A DNA stretch of 64,000 nt, taken from assembly GCF_021216655.1 (NCBI RefSeq), contig NZ_CP080437.1:682001-746000 (forward strand), in the 5' to 3' direction. The notes below the pieces were generated by a model, which saw nothing but the letters and a program-made list of their open reading frames with translations, was not told the origin of the DNA and searched no databases. The stretch comes from Clavibacter michiganensis (GTDB taxonomy: Bacteria > Actinomycetota > Actinomycetes > Actinomycetales > Microbacteriaceae). Positions 52,321-59,864 of this stretch are shown in pieces. Made by a program: the position numbers and the translations under genes. Numbering within the stretch: position 1 is the first letter of the stretch; each line of letters begins with the position of its first letter.

Positions 52321-53537
52321 TCGCCTCCATCCGCTCGATCGCCACGGCCCTGCCGCCGACCGTCCTCGCGCAGGACGGCGTGCGTGACCTCTTCGGCAGC
52401 CAGCCCGAGCTCGGGCGGCTCGGGACCCGGCTCGTGTCCGCGGCCTTCAATGCGTCGGGGATCCGCACGCGGCACACGGTGATCCGCGAGCTCGGCACGG
52501 CGCCGGGCATGGCGGGCGCCGACGCATCCGTCGACGACGACGACGCCGAGCCTGTCTTCTACGACCGGGAGCGCGGGCGGATCCTCACGCCGGGCACCGG
52601 CGCGCGGAACGACGCGTACATCCGCGAGGCCCCCGCGCTGCTGCTCGGGGCAGCGCGCCAGGCGGTCGAGGAGGCCGAGGGCATCGAGACCTCCGACGTG
52701 ACGCACGTCGTCACCGTCTCCTGCACGGGCTTCTACGCGCCCGGACCCGACTACCAGGTCGTGCGCGGTCTCGGCCTCGGCGCGTCGACCCAGCGGTTCC
52801 ACCTCGGCTTCATGGGCTGCTACGGCGCGTTCCCGGCGCTGCGCATGGCCGCGCAGTTCTGCGCCGCCGACCCTGGCGCGGTCGTCCTCGTCGTGTGCGT
52901 CGAGCTCTGCTCGCTGCACCTGCACTCGTCGGACGACGCGGACACGATCGTGGCGTCGTCCGTCTTCGGGGACGGCGCGGCGGCCGCCGTGGTCACCGCG
53001 CGACCGGCCCCGACCGGATCCACCGTGCTCGACCTCGACGCGTTCGAGACCGTCCTCACGCCCGTGGGCGAGGACGACATGGCGTGGACCATCGGCGACC
53101 AGGGCTTCGACATGGTCCTGTCGAGCTACGTGCCGAGGATCATCGACGAGCACATCTCGGGCGCGCTCGCGCCGCTGTGGGCGCAGCTCCCGGCCCTCGA
53201 GGGCGTCGCCCCCGCGGAGATCGAGGACTGGGCCATCCACCCGGGCGGCCGCAGCATCCTCGACCGCGTCGAGGGCCGGCTCGGGCTCGCGCCCGCACAG
53301 CTCGAGGCCTCGCGCTCGACGCTCGCGGAGGTCGGCAACATGTCGAGCGCGACGGTGCTCTTCGTGCTCCGGCGGATCCTGCACCGGGCGCCTCCCGCCG
53401 ACGTGCCCGGCCGGCCGGACGCCGCGCATTCCGCGCCTGCCCAGGTGAGCGGGCCCGGCGCGGGACGCGTGTGCGCCATGGCGTTCGGCCCCGGCCTCAC
53501 CGTCGAGACGGCGCTCATGACGCGCCGGACCGCCTGA
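52317..53537 (+). CDS. Type III polyketide synthase
   Basis: A 406-residue type III PKS of the bacterial alkylresorcinol/RppA class. The catalytic Cys is in FMGCYGAFPA (residue 168), His in IHPGGRSIL (308), Asn in GNMSSATVLF (341), so the full triad is present. SCTGFYAPG (Cys136) sits at the cavity position that is Thr in plant chalcone synthase and Cys in RppA. It condenses malonyl-CoA units on an acyl starter. No ATG, GTG or TTG start keeps the whole N-terminus (IASIRSIATALPP); CTG 52317, overlapping the DUF3618 stop as CTGA, is the only start that does. GTG near 52380 would cut 21 residues. Methyltransferase and monooxygenase genes follow directly. Confidence 0.92.
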   Translation: MIASIRSIATALPPTVLAQDGVRDLFGSQPELGRLGTRLVSAAFNASGIRTRHTVIRELGTAPGMAGADASVDDDDAEPVFYDRERGRILTPGTGARNDAYIREAPALLLGAARQAVEEAEGIETSDVTHVVTVSCTGFYAPGPDYQVVRGLGLGASTQRFHLGFMGCYGAFPALRMAAQFCAADPGAVVLVVCVELCSLHLHSSDDADTIVASSVFGDGAAAAVVTARPAPTGSTVLDLDAFETVLTPVGEDDMAWTIGDQGFDMVLSSYVPRIIDEHISGALAPLWAQLPALEGVAPAEIEDWAIHPGGRSILDRVEGRLGLAPAQLEASRSTLAEVGNMSSATVLFVLRRILHRAPPADVPGRPDAAHSAPAQVSGPGAGRVCAMAFGPGLTVETALMTRRTA

Positions 53538-54259
53538 TGGACCTCTCGCGGCGCGAGACCGGGCTCACCGAGCTCATGGACGACCCGGACTGCGACCCCG
53601 TCGCGCTCGACCGCACCTACGCGCGGTTCGGCATCGTCAACCGTGTCGTCGCAGGATGGCGCGGCGTCTACCGGTCCCGGATCCGCCCGCTCCTGTCCGC
53701 GGAGCGGGAGACGACGCTCCTCGACATCGGCTCCGGAGGCGGCGACGTGCCGCTCGCCCTCGCGCGGTGGGCCCGACGCGACGGGCTGCGGCTGCGCGTG
53801 ACGGGGATCGACCCGGATCCGCGCGCCGCCGCCTTCGCGGGCGCCCGGCCCCGCGACCCCGACGTCGCGTTCCTCGCGTCGTCGAGCGGGGACCTCGTCG
53901 CCGCGGGCCGCCGCTTCGACCTCGTGACGAGCAACCACGTGCTCCACCACCTCGACGACGCCGCGTTCGACGCGCTCCTGGCGGACTCCGCGGCGCTCGC
54001 CCCGCGCGCGATCCACGGCGACATCGCGCGCGGTCGCCTGGCCTACGCCCTCTACGGGCCGGCCTCCCGGCTCGTCGCGCGCGGCTCCTTCGTGCACGTC
54101 GACGGGCTCCGGTCGATCCGTCGCAGCTGGACGCCCGTCGAGCTCGCGCTCCGGGTGCCCGCCGGCTGGCGGGTCGAGGGCGCCGTGCCGTTCCGCGTGC
54201 TCGTCGTCCGCGACCCGGCCACGGGCCACGCGGACCCCGTCGAGCGCCCGGGCCGATGA
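53537..54259 (+). CDS. SAM-dependent methyltransferase of the type III PKS cluster
   Basis: A 240-residue class I methyltransferase. SAM motif I is LLDIGSGGGDVPLALARWA (about 60-79), then RVTGIDPDPRAAAFA and FDLVTSNHVLHHLDDAAF. It starts 1 base into the PKS stop (TGATG) and the monooxygenase overlaps its own stop (ATGA), so PKS, methyltransferase and monooxygenase are one tightly coupled unit. O- or C-methylation of the polyketide phenol is the natural guess, as for SrsB in Streptomyces griseus, though this protein is soluble and not of the membrane isoprenylcysteine-methyltransferase type. Confidence 0.9.
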   Translation: MDLSRRETGLTELMDDPDCDPVALDRTYARFGIVNRVVAGWRGVYRSRIRPLLSAERETTLLDIGSGGGDVPLALARWARRDGLRLRVTGIDPDPRAAAFAGARPRDPDVAFLASSSGDLVAAGRRFDLVTSNHVLHHLDDAAFDALLADSAALAPRAIHGDIARGRLAYALYGPASRLVARGSFVHVDGLRSIRRSWTPVELALRVPAGWRVEGAVPFRVLVVRDPATGHADPVERPGR

Positions 54260-55446
54260 CCCGCGTCGACGCGCTGGTCGTGGGCGGCGGGCCCGTGGGG
54301 ATCCACCTCGCGGCGCTCCTCGCGCACGCGGGCCTGGACGTGCGGGTGTGGGAGGCGCGGACGGCGCCGGCCCTGCTGTCGCGCGCGATCGGGATCCACG
54401 CGCCATCCCTCGACGCGTTCGACCGCCTGGGGGTGGCGGACGAGATGGTCGCCGAGGCGGTCCTCGTCCGGACGGGCATCGCGATGGGTCCCCGCGGGGA
54501 GCTCGGGCGGGTCTCATTCGCCGGGGTCTCGGCCACGCACCCGTACGTCGCGGCCCTGCCGCAGTGGCGCACGGAGGCGATCCTCGCGGCGCGGCTGGCC
54601 GGCCTCGCACCCGACGCCCTCCGCCGCGGCGTGACGCTCACCGGGCTCGACGCGGATCCCGTCGGCATGCCGGACGGAGTCGTCCGCGCGACCGGGCGGG
54701 ATGCCCACGGCGCGCCCGTCGAGGTCACCGCGTCCCTCGTCGTCGGCGCGGACGGCACGCGCGGCCGGGTCCGCGGGCTCCTCGGGATCGGCATCGACGA
54801 GCGCCCCCTGCCCGACCGGTTCCTCATGGGCGACGCGCCCGACCGCACCGACGGCGGCGACGACGCCGTCGTCACCCTGCACCCGGACGGCGTCGTCGAG
54901 TCGTTCCCGCTGCCGGGCGGCCTGCGGCGCTTCGTCGTGGGGCTCCGCGCCGGGGAGGACGAGGGGCATCAGGCGTCGCTCCTCGCCCGCGCGGTGCGGC
55001 AGCGCACGGGGCACGTCGTGTCGGCCTCGGAGCTGGATCCGGTCAGCGGCTTCGGCGTGCGCCGGCGCCTCGCGCGCCGGATGGTCGCCGGGCGCGGCGT
55101 GCTGATCGGCGACGCGGCCCACGAGATCAGCCCGATCGGCGGGCAGGGGATGAACCTCGGCTGGCTCGACGCGGACGCCCTCGCGCCGATCCTCGTCGAC
55201 GCCGTCCTCGCGCGCCGCGGAGTGCCGGATCCCGTGCGCCTCGCCCGCTGGGAGCGTGACCGGCTCTCCAGCGCGCGCCGCGCGGCTGTGCAGTCGGAGA
55301 TCAACACGGCGCTCGGGCGTCCCGTCCGGGGGCTCACCCGCCTCGTGCGCGATGCGGGACTCCGCGCGGTGCTCGCCTCGCCCGCCGCGGCCGGTCTCGC
55401 CTCCGTCTACGCCATGGGCCGGGACACGGGCGCGCGGGTCAGGTGA
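54256..55446 (+). CDS. FAD-dependent monooxygenase of the type III PKS cluster
   Basis: A 396-residue group A flavin monooxygenase. FAD motifs are ALVVGGGPVGIHLAALLA (about 6-23), VVGADGTRGRVRG (DG motif, about 155-167) and VLIGDAAHEISPIGGQGMNLGWLDADAL (GD motif, about 280-307). It resembles aromatic hydroxylases and geranylgeranyl reductase-like proteins less. It should hydroxylate the phenol made by the PKS and methyltransferase, possibly giving a quinone, like SrsC. It overlaps the methyltransferase (ATGA) and converges with the UbiA gene with 8 shared bases. Confidence 0.9.
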   Translation: MTRVDALVVGGGPVGIHLAALLAHAGLDVRVWEARTAPALLSRAIGIHAPSLDAFDRLGVADEMVAEAVLVRTGIAMGPRGELGRVSFAGVSATHPYVAALPQWRTEAILAARLAGLAPDALRRGVTLTGLDADPVGMPDGVVRATGRDAHGAPVEVTASLVVGADGTRGRVRGLLGIGIDERPLPDRFLMGDAPDRTDGGDDAVVTLHPDGVVESFPLPGGLRRFVVGLRAGEDEGHQASLLARAVRQRTGHVVSASELDPVSGFGVRRRLARRMVAGRGVLIGDAAHEISPIGGQGMNLGWLDADALAPILVDAVLARRGVPDPVRLARWERDRLSSARRAAVQSEINTALGRPVRGLTRLVRDAGLRAVLASPAAAGLASVYAMGRDTGARVR

Positions 55447-56284
55447 GGCGGGTCGCGTTCAGCGCGATCTGGGCGACGAGCAGCAGCGACGCCGCCATGA
55501 TCAGCTGGAACAGCAGGCGCCCCGGCGGCCGGGTGACGACGCGCACGGCACCCCACGCGGCGATGCCGAGCGTGACGACGAGCCCCGCGACCGCGAGCGG
55601 GGTGACCGCGTGCGCCGGATCCGCGAGCACCGGGCCGACGGCGACGACGATCGCCCCGAGCGCGAGCGCCCCGAAGGCGACGAGGCCCGACGGCACGCGC
55701 CCCAGCCGGTGCGGCAGTCCGCGGACGCCCGTGCGGGCGTCGTCCTCGAGGTCGGGCAGCACGTTGGTGAAGTGGATGGAGACACCGAGCACCGCGCCCG
55801 TCGCCATCGCCCACGCGGCCGCGGGCACGGGATCCGCGGCGCCGAGGGCGACCACCGTCGGCAGGATCCCGAAGGCCACGACGAACGGCACGACGCTCAC
55901 CGCGGTGCGCTTGAGCCCGGCGTTGTAGGCCCAGCCCGCGCCCACGAGCACGACGTGCGCGAGGAGGAAGGCCGGCCCGAGCGCGGCCGACGCGACGAGG
56001 CACGCGGCAGCCGTGACGAGGGCGGCGGCCCGCACCTGGCCGACCGTGATCTCGCCGCGCGCGACGGGCTTGTCCGCCCGCGCGACGCTGCGGTCGCGCT
56101 CGGCGTCGATCCAGTCGTTGGAGAGCCCGATGGACAGCTGACCGAGGAGCACGGCCAGCGCCACCGCGACGACGCGCCCGGGTCCGTAGCCGAGCGCGAC
56201 GGCGAGCACGGTGGCCAGCACCGTGACGGTGGCCGTCGGCCCCGGGTGCGAGGACAGGGCGAGGAGCCGGAGCCGGCGGATCAC
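55439..56284 (-). CDS. UbiA-family prenyltransferase
   Basis: A 281-residue UbiA protein with about eight helices. The two Asp motifs are present: NDWIDAERDRSVARADKP (N-D-x-x-D-x-x-x-D, about 55-72) and LPDLEDDARTGVRGLP (about 172-187). Such enzymes join a polyprenyl chain to an aromatic ring. Next to a type III PKS, methyltransferase and hydroxylase, it likely prenylates that phenol. MenA for menaquinone is an alternative, but MenA is usually somewhat longer and located with men genes. GTG 56284 overlaps the stop of the upstream GNAT gene (GTGA). Confidence 0.88.
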   Translation of the reverse strand: MIRRLRLLALSSHPGPTATVTVLATVLAVALGYGPGRVVAVALAVLLGQLSIGLSNDWIDAERDRSVARADKPVARGEITVGQVRAAALVTAAACLVASAALGPAFLLAHVVLVGAGWAYNAGLKRTAVSVVPFVVAFGILPTVVALGAADPVPAAAWAMATGAVLGVSIHFTNVLPDLEDDARTGVRGLPHRLGRVPSGLVAFGALALGAIVVAVGPVLADPAHAVTPLAVAGLVVTLGIAAWGAVRVVTRPPGRLLFQLIMAASLLLVAQIALNATRLT

Positions 56285-56751
56285 GCGAGCGTCAGCGCGT
56301 AGCAGCGGGAGCCCTCGGAGTCGGCGTAGGCGCCGAACCGGGGGATCTCCGTCCAGCCCTCGCGGACGTAGAAGCGCATCGCGTCGGGCTGCTCCGGGCC
56401 GGTCTCCAGCACCAGGTCGACCACGCCGAGCTCGCGGGCGGTCTCCTCGAGCGCGCGGAGGACGGCCGTCGCGACGCCCGTGCCGCGGACCGCAGGTACC
56501 ACGTACATGCGCTTGAGCTCCGCCCACGGCGTCCCGTCGCCGCGGTCGCCGAGCGGCCGGATCCCGCCGCAGCCGACGGGCGTCCCGTCCGCGTCGCGCG
56601 CGACGAGGAATGCGGCCATGTCGGCGGCCGTCGGCTTCGCGCCCGGCTCCGTGTCGCCGCAGTAGCGGAGGTCGAGCTCGGCGCGCTGGGCGGCGCGGAG
56701 GGACGTCGCGTCGTCGTCGTCCCACGCGACCCGCGAGATGGTGAGGTCCAT
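56281..56751 (-). CDS. GNAT N-acetyltransferase coupled to the UbiA gene
   Basis: A 156-residue GNAT protein. The CoA site is KRMYVVPAVRGTGVATAVLRALEETARELG (RGTGVA near 94-99), then LVLETGPEQPDAMRFYVREGWTEI. An N-terminal segment LDLRYCGD contains the only early Cys. It shares a short intergenic space with a divergent second GNAT gene (56803). Since UbiA starts inside its stop, both are made from one message. Whether it takes part in metabolite production is unknown. Confidence 0.88.
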   Translation of the reverse strand: MDLTISRVAWDDDDATSLRAAQRAELDLRYCGDTEPGAKPTAADMAAFLVARDADGTPVGCGGIRPLGDRGDGTPWAELKRMYVVPAVRGTGVATAVLRALEETARELGVVDLVLETGPEQPDAMRFYVREGWTEIPRFGAYADSEGSRCYALTLA

Positions 56752-56802
56752 GCGTCGATCCTGCCGCACGGCGCCCGCCGACCGCTCCGTTACCCTGCTG
56801 GC

Positions 56803-57336
56803 ATGAGGATCCGCCCCGCCGAGCCCCGTGACATCGACGACCTGCTGGAGATCCGCAACCACGCGATCCTCACCGGCACCGCCCTCTGGACGGAGGAGCC
56901 GGTCGACCGCGCCGAGCGCGAGGCCTGGTTCCGCGAGACGACGGAGGCGGGCGACCCGATCCTCGTCGCCGAGGTCGACGGGGCCTTCGCGGGCTACGGC
57001 ACCTACGGGCCCTGGCGGCGAATGTCCGGCTACCGCTTCTCGGTGGAGGACTCGGTGTACGTGCGCGACGGGTTCCAGGGGCAGGGCATCGGCCGGGCGC
57101 TCGTCGAGGCGGTCGTGGAGCACGCACGATCGGCCGGGAAGCGCGCGGTCTTCGCGGACATCGAGGCCGGCAACCGGGGATCCATCCGGCTGCACGAGCG
57201 CCTGGGCTTCCGGCAGGTGGGGCTGCTGCCCGGGATCGGCTGGAAGTTCGGCCGCCCGCTCGACCTCGCGATCCTGCACCTGCCGCTCGTCGACGACGAG
57301 GCGTCCGCCCGGCAGAGGGTGGTCGCCGGCCGCTGA
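56803..57336 (+). CDS. Phosphinothricin-acetyltransferase-like GNAT
   Basis: A 177-residue GNAT protein of the Pat/Bar/YncA type: IRPAEPRDIDDLLEIRNHAILTGTALW at the start, RFSVEDSVYVRDGFQGQGIGRALVEAVVEHA (CoA site QGQGIG near 90-95), and IEAGNRGSIRLHERLGFRQVGLLPGIGWKFGRPLDL. Close relatives acetylate phosphinothricin, methionine sulfoximine or L-amino acids such as methionine derivatives. A real role may be resistance to such analogues or to own products of the cluster. A hairpin follows its stop. Confidence 0.88.
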   Translation: MRIRPAEPRDIDDLLEIRNHAILTGTALWTEEPVDRAEREAWFRETTEAGDPILVAEVDGAFAGYGTYGPWRRMSGYRFSVEDSVYVRDGFQGQGIGRALVEAVVEHARSAGKRAVFADIEAGNRGSIRLHERLGFRQVGLLPGIGWKFGRPLDLAILHLPLVDDEASARQRVVAGR

Positions 57337-57354
57337 TCCGCACGGCGGACGATC

Positions 57355-57402
57355 GAGAGGCCCGGCACGGGGCGCGGGAACGCCACGGGTGCCGGGCCTC
57401 TC
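57355..57402 (+). terminator. Hairpin terminator after the Pat-like GNAT gene
   Basis: GAGAGGCCCGGCA (57355-57367) pairs with TGCCGGGCCTCTC (57390-57402) over a 22-base loop that can fold further. Confidence 0.75.
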
Positions 57403-57630
57403 CGGCGATCACGGTCCTTCGGGGGACGGGTGATCTCCGTGGTCCGGGAGCCGTCCGATCCGGGGGGGGTGGACGGACGTGCTCGTCGGGTTGCGAGCAC
57501 CCGGCCCAAGGGGGGGTAAGGGCCGTGCGCTCATGGACGACTCTAGCGGGTCCCCCTTTATGCGGACACGCGGACATGGCCCCAGAAGGAGGGGCGTCGT
57601 CGGGGGACAGGGGCGGCGGGACCGCCCGGG
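57403..57630. other. Gene-free spacer with long G runs
   Basis: Part of the 294-base gap between two convergent genes. It holds a run of eight G (57462-57469) and one of seven G (57510-57516), and a repeated GGACGGACG/CGGACACGCGGACATGG style. No reading frame with a plausible start, no tRNA and no recognisable small RNA is seen. Confidence 0.4.
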
Positions 57631-58074
57631 TCAGTCCTGGGACTCGTCGAGCTCGCGTCCGCCGACGGCGACCACGGCGTCGCGGAGCGCGTGGAAGTGG
57701 TCGACCGTCAGGCCGTTGCGGAGGAGGTACGGCTCGACGCCGCCGCGACCGGCCAGCGAGTGCAGCGCCTGGATGACGGGCGCCGGATCCCCGTCGACGG
57801 CGTGCTGGGCGGCGTCGCGGACGTCGAGCCCCCCTGCCACGAGCGCCAGGGCCACGACGAGCGCGTCCTCGGCGGACGCGGTGCGGGCGTCGTAGCGCGC
57901 CGCGGGCGCGCCGTCGCCGAGGAGGTCGGCCGCCTCGGCGACCCGCCCCGTGAGGTGGGCGCCGTCGGCCACGAGGAGGGCGACGTAGGTGGATGCGGGA
58001 GCGCCGGCGGCGGCGGTCGTCGTGGATCCGATGGTGCGGTCGGATGCCGGGGAGGCGGGAGCGGGTGAGGTCAT
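57631..58074 (-). CDS. Hypothetical protein, helical
   Basis: A 147-residue protein. The first 45 residues are Ala/Ser/Thr/Pro-rich; the rest is predicted helical with LLVADGAHLTGRVAEAADLLG, ASAEDALVVALALVAGGLDVRDAAQHAV and FHALRDAVVAVGGREL. No family or motif is recognised. No hydrophobic stretch is long enough for the membrane. It is divergent from the cyd operon across a 377-base region. The good amphipathic pattern and the family-like Ala/Leu spacing suggest a real gene. Confidence 0.6.
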   Translation of the reverse strand: MTSPAPASPASDRTIGSTTTAAAGAPASTYVALLVADGAHLTGRVAEAADLLGDGAPAARYDARTASAEDALVVALALVAGGLDVRDAAQHAVDGDPAPVIQALHSLAGRGGVEPYLLRNGLTVDHFHALRDAVVAVGGRELDESQD

Positions 58075-58451
58075 GGCGGCGGCCCTTCGGTCGACGTGCG
58101 CGGTGCGGGTGGGTGCGGTGCCGGATCCGGATGCCGACGGCGGGCGCGGAGCCGATGCCGGCCCGCGCGTGGGCGCACCGGGTCGACGCCGATCCGATGC
58201 GTGGTCCGACCCTCGCCCGGCCGGGTGAACGACGGGTGTCGCGCGCGCCGCCGGCCGGCCAACGCGACGCGGCCGGGATCCGCGCACAGGGCTCGCGCCG
58301 ATCGTCTACAAGTCGTAGAATCGAGGGGTCGCGATGGAGCCTCACCCCGCACGATCCGCCATCCACAGGAAGCGCATCCGGTCGCCATGACACCGCACCC
58401 CGTTCCCGCAGACGACCTCGCACCCGGCCGCCGCCAGAGCGGTCGCCCCGA
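58075..58451 (+). promoter_or_regulatory. cyd operon upstream region with inverted repeat
   Basis: 377 bases between the divergent hypothetical gene and cydA. The clear signal is an inverted repeat TCTAC-AAGTC-GTAGA (58305-58319), similar to the CTAC/GTAG half-sites that BlaI/MecI-type repressors use in actinobacteria. Directly after it, the region enters the leader ORF at 58387. No clean -35/-10 pair is seen. Confidence 0.45.
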
Positions 58452-58455
58452 GTGA
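58387..58455 (+). CDS. Possible 22-residue leader ORF overlapping cydA
   Basis: ATG 58387 opens a frame of 22 codons (MTPHPVPADDLAPGRRQSGR, then PE) whose TGA (58453-58455) overlaps the cydA GTG (58452) as GTGA. AGGAAG lies about 14 bases before the ATG. cydA itself has no visible ribosome binding site, so it may depend on re-initiation from this frame. Whether the peptide is made is not known. Confidence 0.35.
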   Translation: MTPHPVPADDLAPGRRQSGRPE

Positions 58456-59864
58456 ACGACCTCCTCGACCCGCTGCTGCTCTCCCGCTGGCAGTTCGGCC
58501 TCACGACCGTCTACCACTTCCTCTTCGTGCCGCTCACGATCGGGATGGCGTTCGTCTGCGCGCTGTACCAGACGGCGTGGGTGCGCACCGGGAAGCAGCA
58601 CTACCTGCGGCTCACGCGGTTCTTCGGGAAGATCTTCCTCATCAACTTCGCGATGGGCACGGTCACCGGGATCGTGCAGGAGTTCCAGTTCGGCATGAAC
58701 TGGTCGGAGTACTCCCGCTTCGTGGGCGACGTGTTCGGCGCCCCGCTCGCGCTCGAGGGGCTCCTCGCGTTCTTCCTCGAGGCGTCGTTCATCGGCGTCT
58801 GGATCTTCGGCTGGGACAAGCTCCCGAAGGGGCTGCACCTCGCGTCGATCTGGGTGGTGTCCGCCGCGTCGATCCTGTCGGCGTACTTCATCCTCGCGGC
58901 CAACGCCTTCATGCAGAACCCGGTGGGCTACCGGATCGACGAGGCCCGGGGACGAGCCGAGCTCACCGACATCTGGGCGCTCCTCACCAACAAGGTCGCC
59001 CTCGCCGCGTTCCCGCACACGATCTTCGCGGCCTTCATGTGCGCGGCCGCCGTCATCATCTCGGTCGCCGCCTGGCACCTGTCCCGCAACCAGCACCTCG
59101 AGACGATGATGCCGGCCATGAAGTTCGGCATGTGGTTCATGGTGGTGTCCGGCGCGCTCACCATCCTCTCCGGCGACCAGCTCGGCCTCGCCATGGTGCA
59201 GACGCAGCCCATGAAGATGGCCGCCGCCGAGGCGCACTACGACACCTCGTCCGGCGCCGCCGCGTCGTTCTCGCTGTTCACCTGGGGCACGCCGGACGGG
59301 TCGAGCGAGCTGTTCTCCATCCGCATCCCGTACCTGCTGTCCTTCCTCTCCACGCACACGCTCGACGGCACGGTCCAGGGCATCAACGACCTGCAGGCGC
59401 AGTACGTCGCGAGCTACGGCCCCGGCGACTACACGCCCACCATCTGGGTCACCTACTGGGCGTTCCGCTGGATGATGGGCTTCGGAATGGCCGCCATCGG
59501 CGTCGCGGTCGCGGGCCTCTGGTCCACGCGCCGGGGCCGCCGCATCACGAGGCCGTGGATGTGGAAGGTCGCCATCTGGGCCGCCCCGCTGCCGCTGCTC
59601 GCGATGACGGTCGGCTGGATCTTCACGGAGATGGGCCGCCAGCCGTGGATCGTCTTCAGCCTGCTGCAGACCTCGTCCGCGGTCTCGCCGAACGTCACCG
59701 GGATCCAGGTGCTCCTCTCGCTCGTCGCGTTCACGGTCGTCTACGGGTCGCTCGCCGTGGTCGAGTTCCGCCTCATCCTGAAGGCCGCCCAGAAGGGGCC
59801 CGAGGCCGAGCAGGAGCCGGACCCGGTGACGGGCGAGGTCGTGCGGGAAGCGAGCGTGTACTGA
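58452..59864 (+). CDS. cydA: Cytochrome bd ubiquinol/menaquinol oxidase subunit I
   Basis: A 470-residue CydA with nine helices, the quinol-oxidising, haem-bearing subunit of cytochrome bd oxidase. The start LSRWQFGLTTVYHFLFVPLTIG holds the haem b595-site His (residue 21), FQFGMNWSEYSRFVGDVFGAPLALEG and FIGVWIFGWDKLP follow, and the Q-loop has GDQLGLAMVQTQPMKMAAAE. The end motif TEMGRQPWIVF is typical. The Q-loop is the short form of actinobacteria. It starts with GTG and overlaps cydB by one base (TGATG). Confidence 0.97.
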   Translation: MNDLLDPLLLSRWQFGLTTVYHFLFVPLTIGMAFVCALYQTAWVRTGKQHYLRLTRFFGKIFLINFAMGTVTGIVQEFQFGMNWSEYSRFVGDVFGAPLALEGLLAFFLEASFIGVWIFGWDKLPKGLHLASIWVVSAASILSAYFILAANAFMQNPVGYRIDEARGRAELTDIWALLTNKVALAAFPHTIFAAFMCAAAVIISVAAWHLSRNQHLETMMPAMKFGMWFMVVSGALTILSGDQLGLAMVQTQPMKMAAAEAHYDTSSGAAASFSLFTWGTPDGSSELFSIRIPYLLSFLSTHTLDGTVQGINDLQAQYVASYGPGDYTPTIWVTYWAFRWMMGFGMAAIGVAVAGLWSTRRGRRITRPWMWKVAIWAAPLPLLAMTVGWIFTEMGRQPWIVFSLLQTSSAVSPNVTGIQVLLSLVAFTVVYGSLAVVEFRLILKAAQKGPEAEQEPDPVTGEVVREASVY

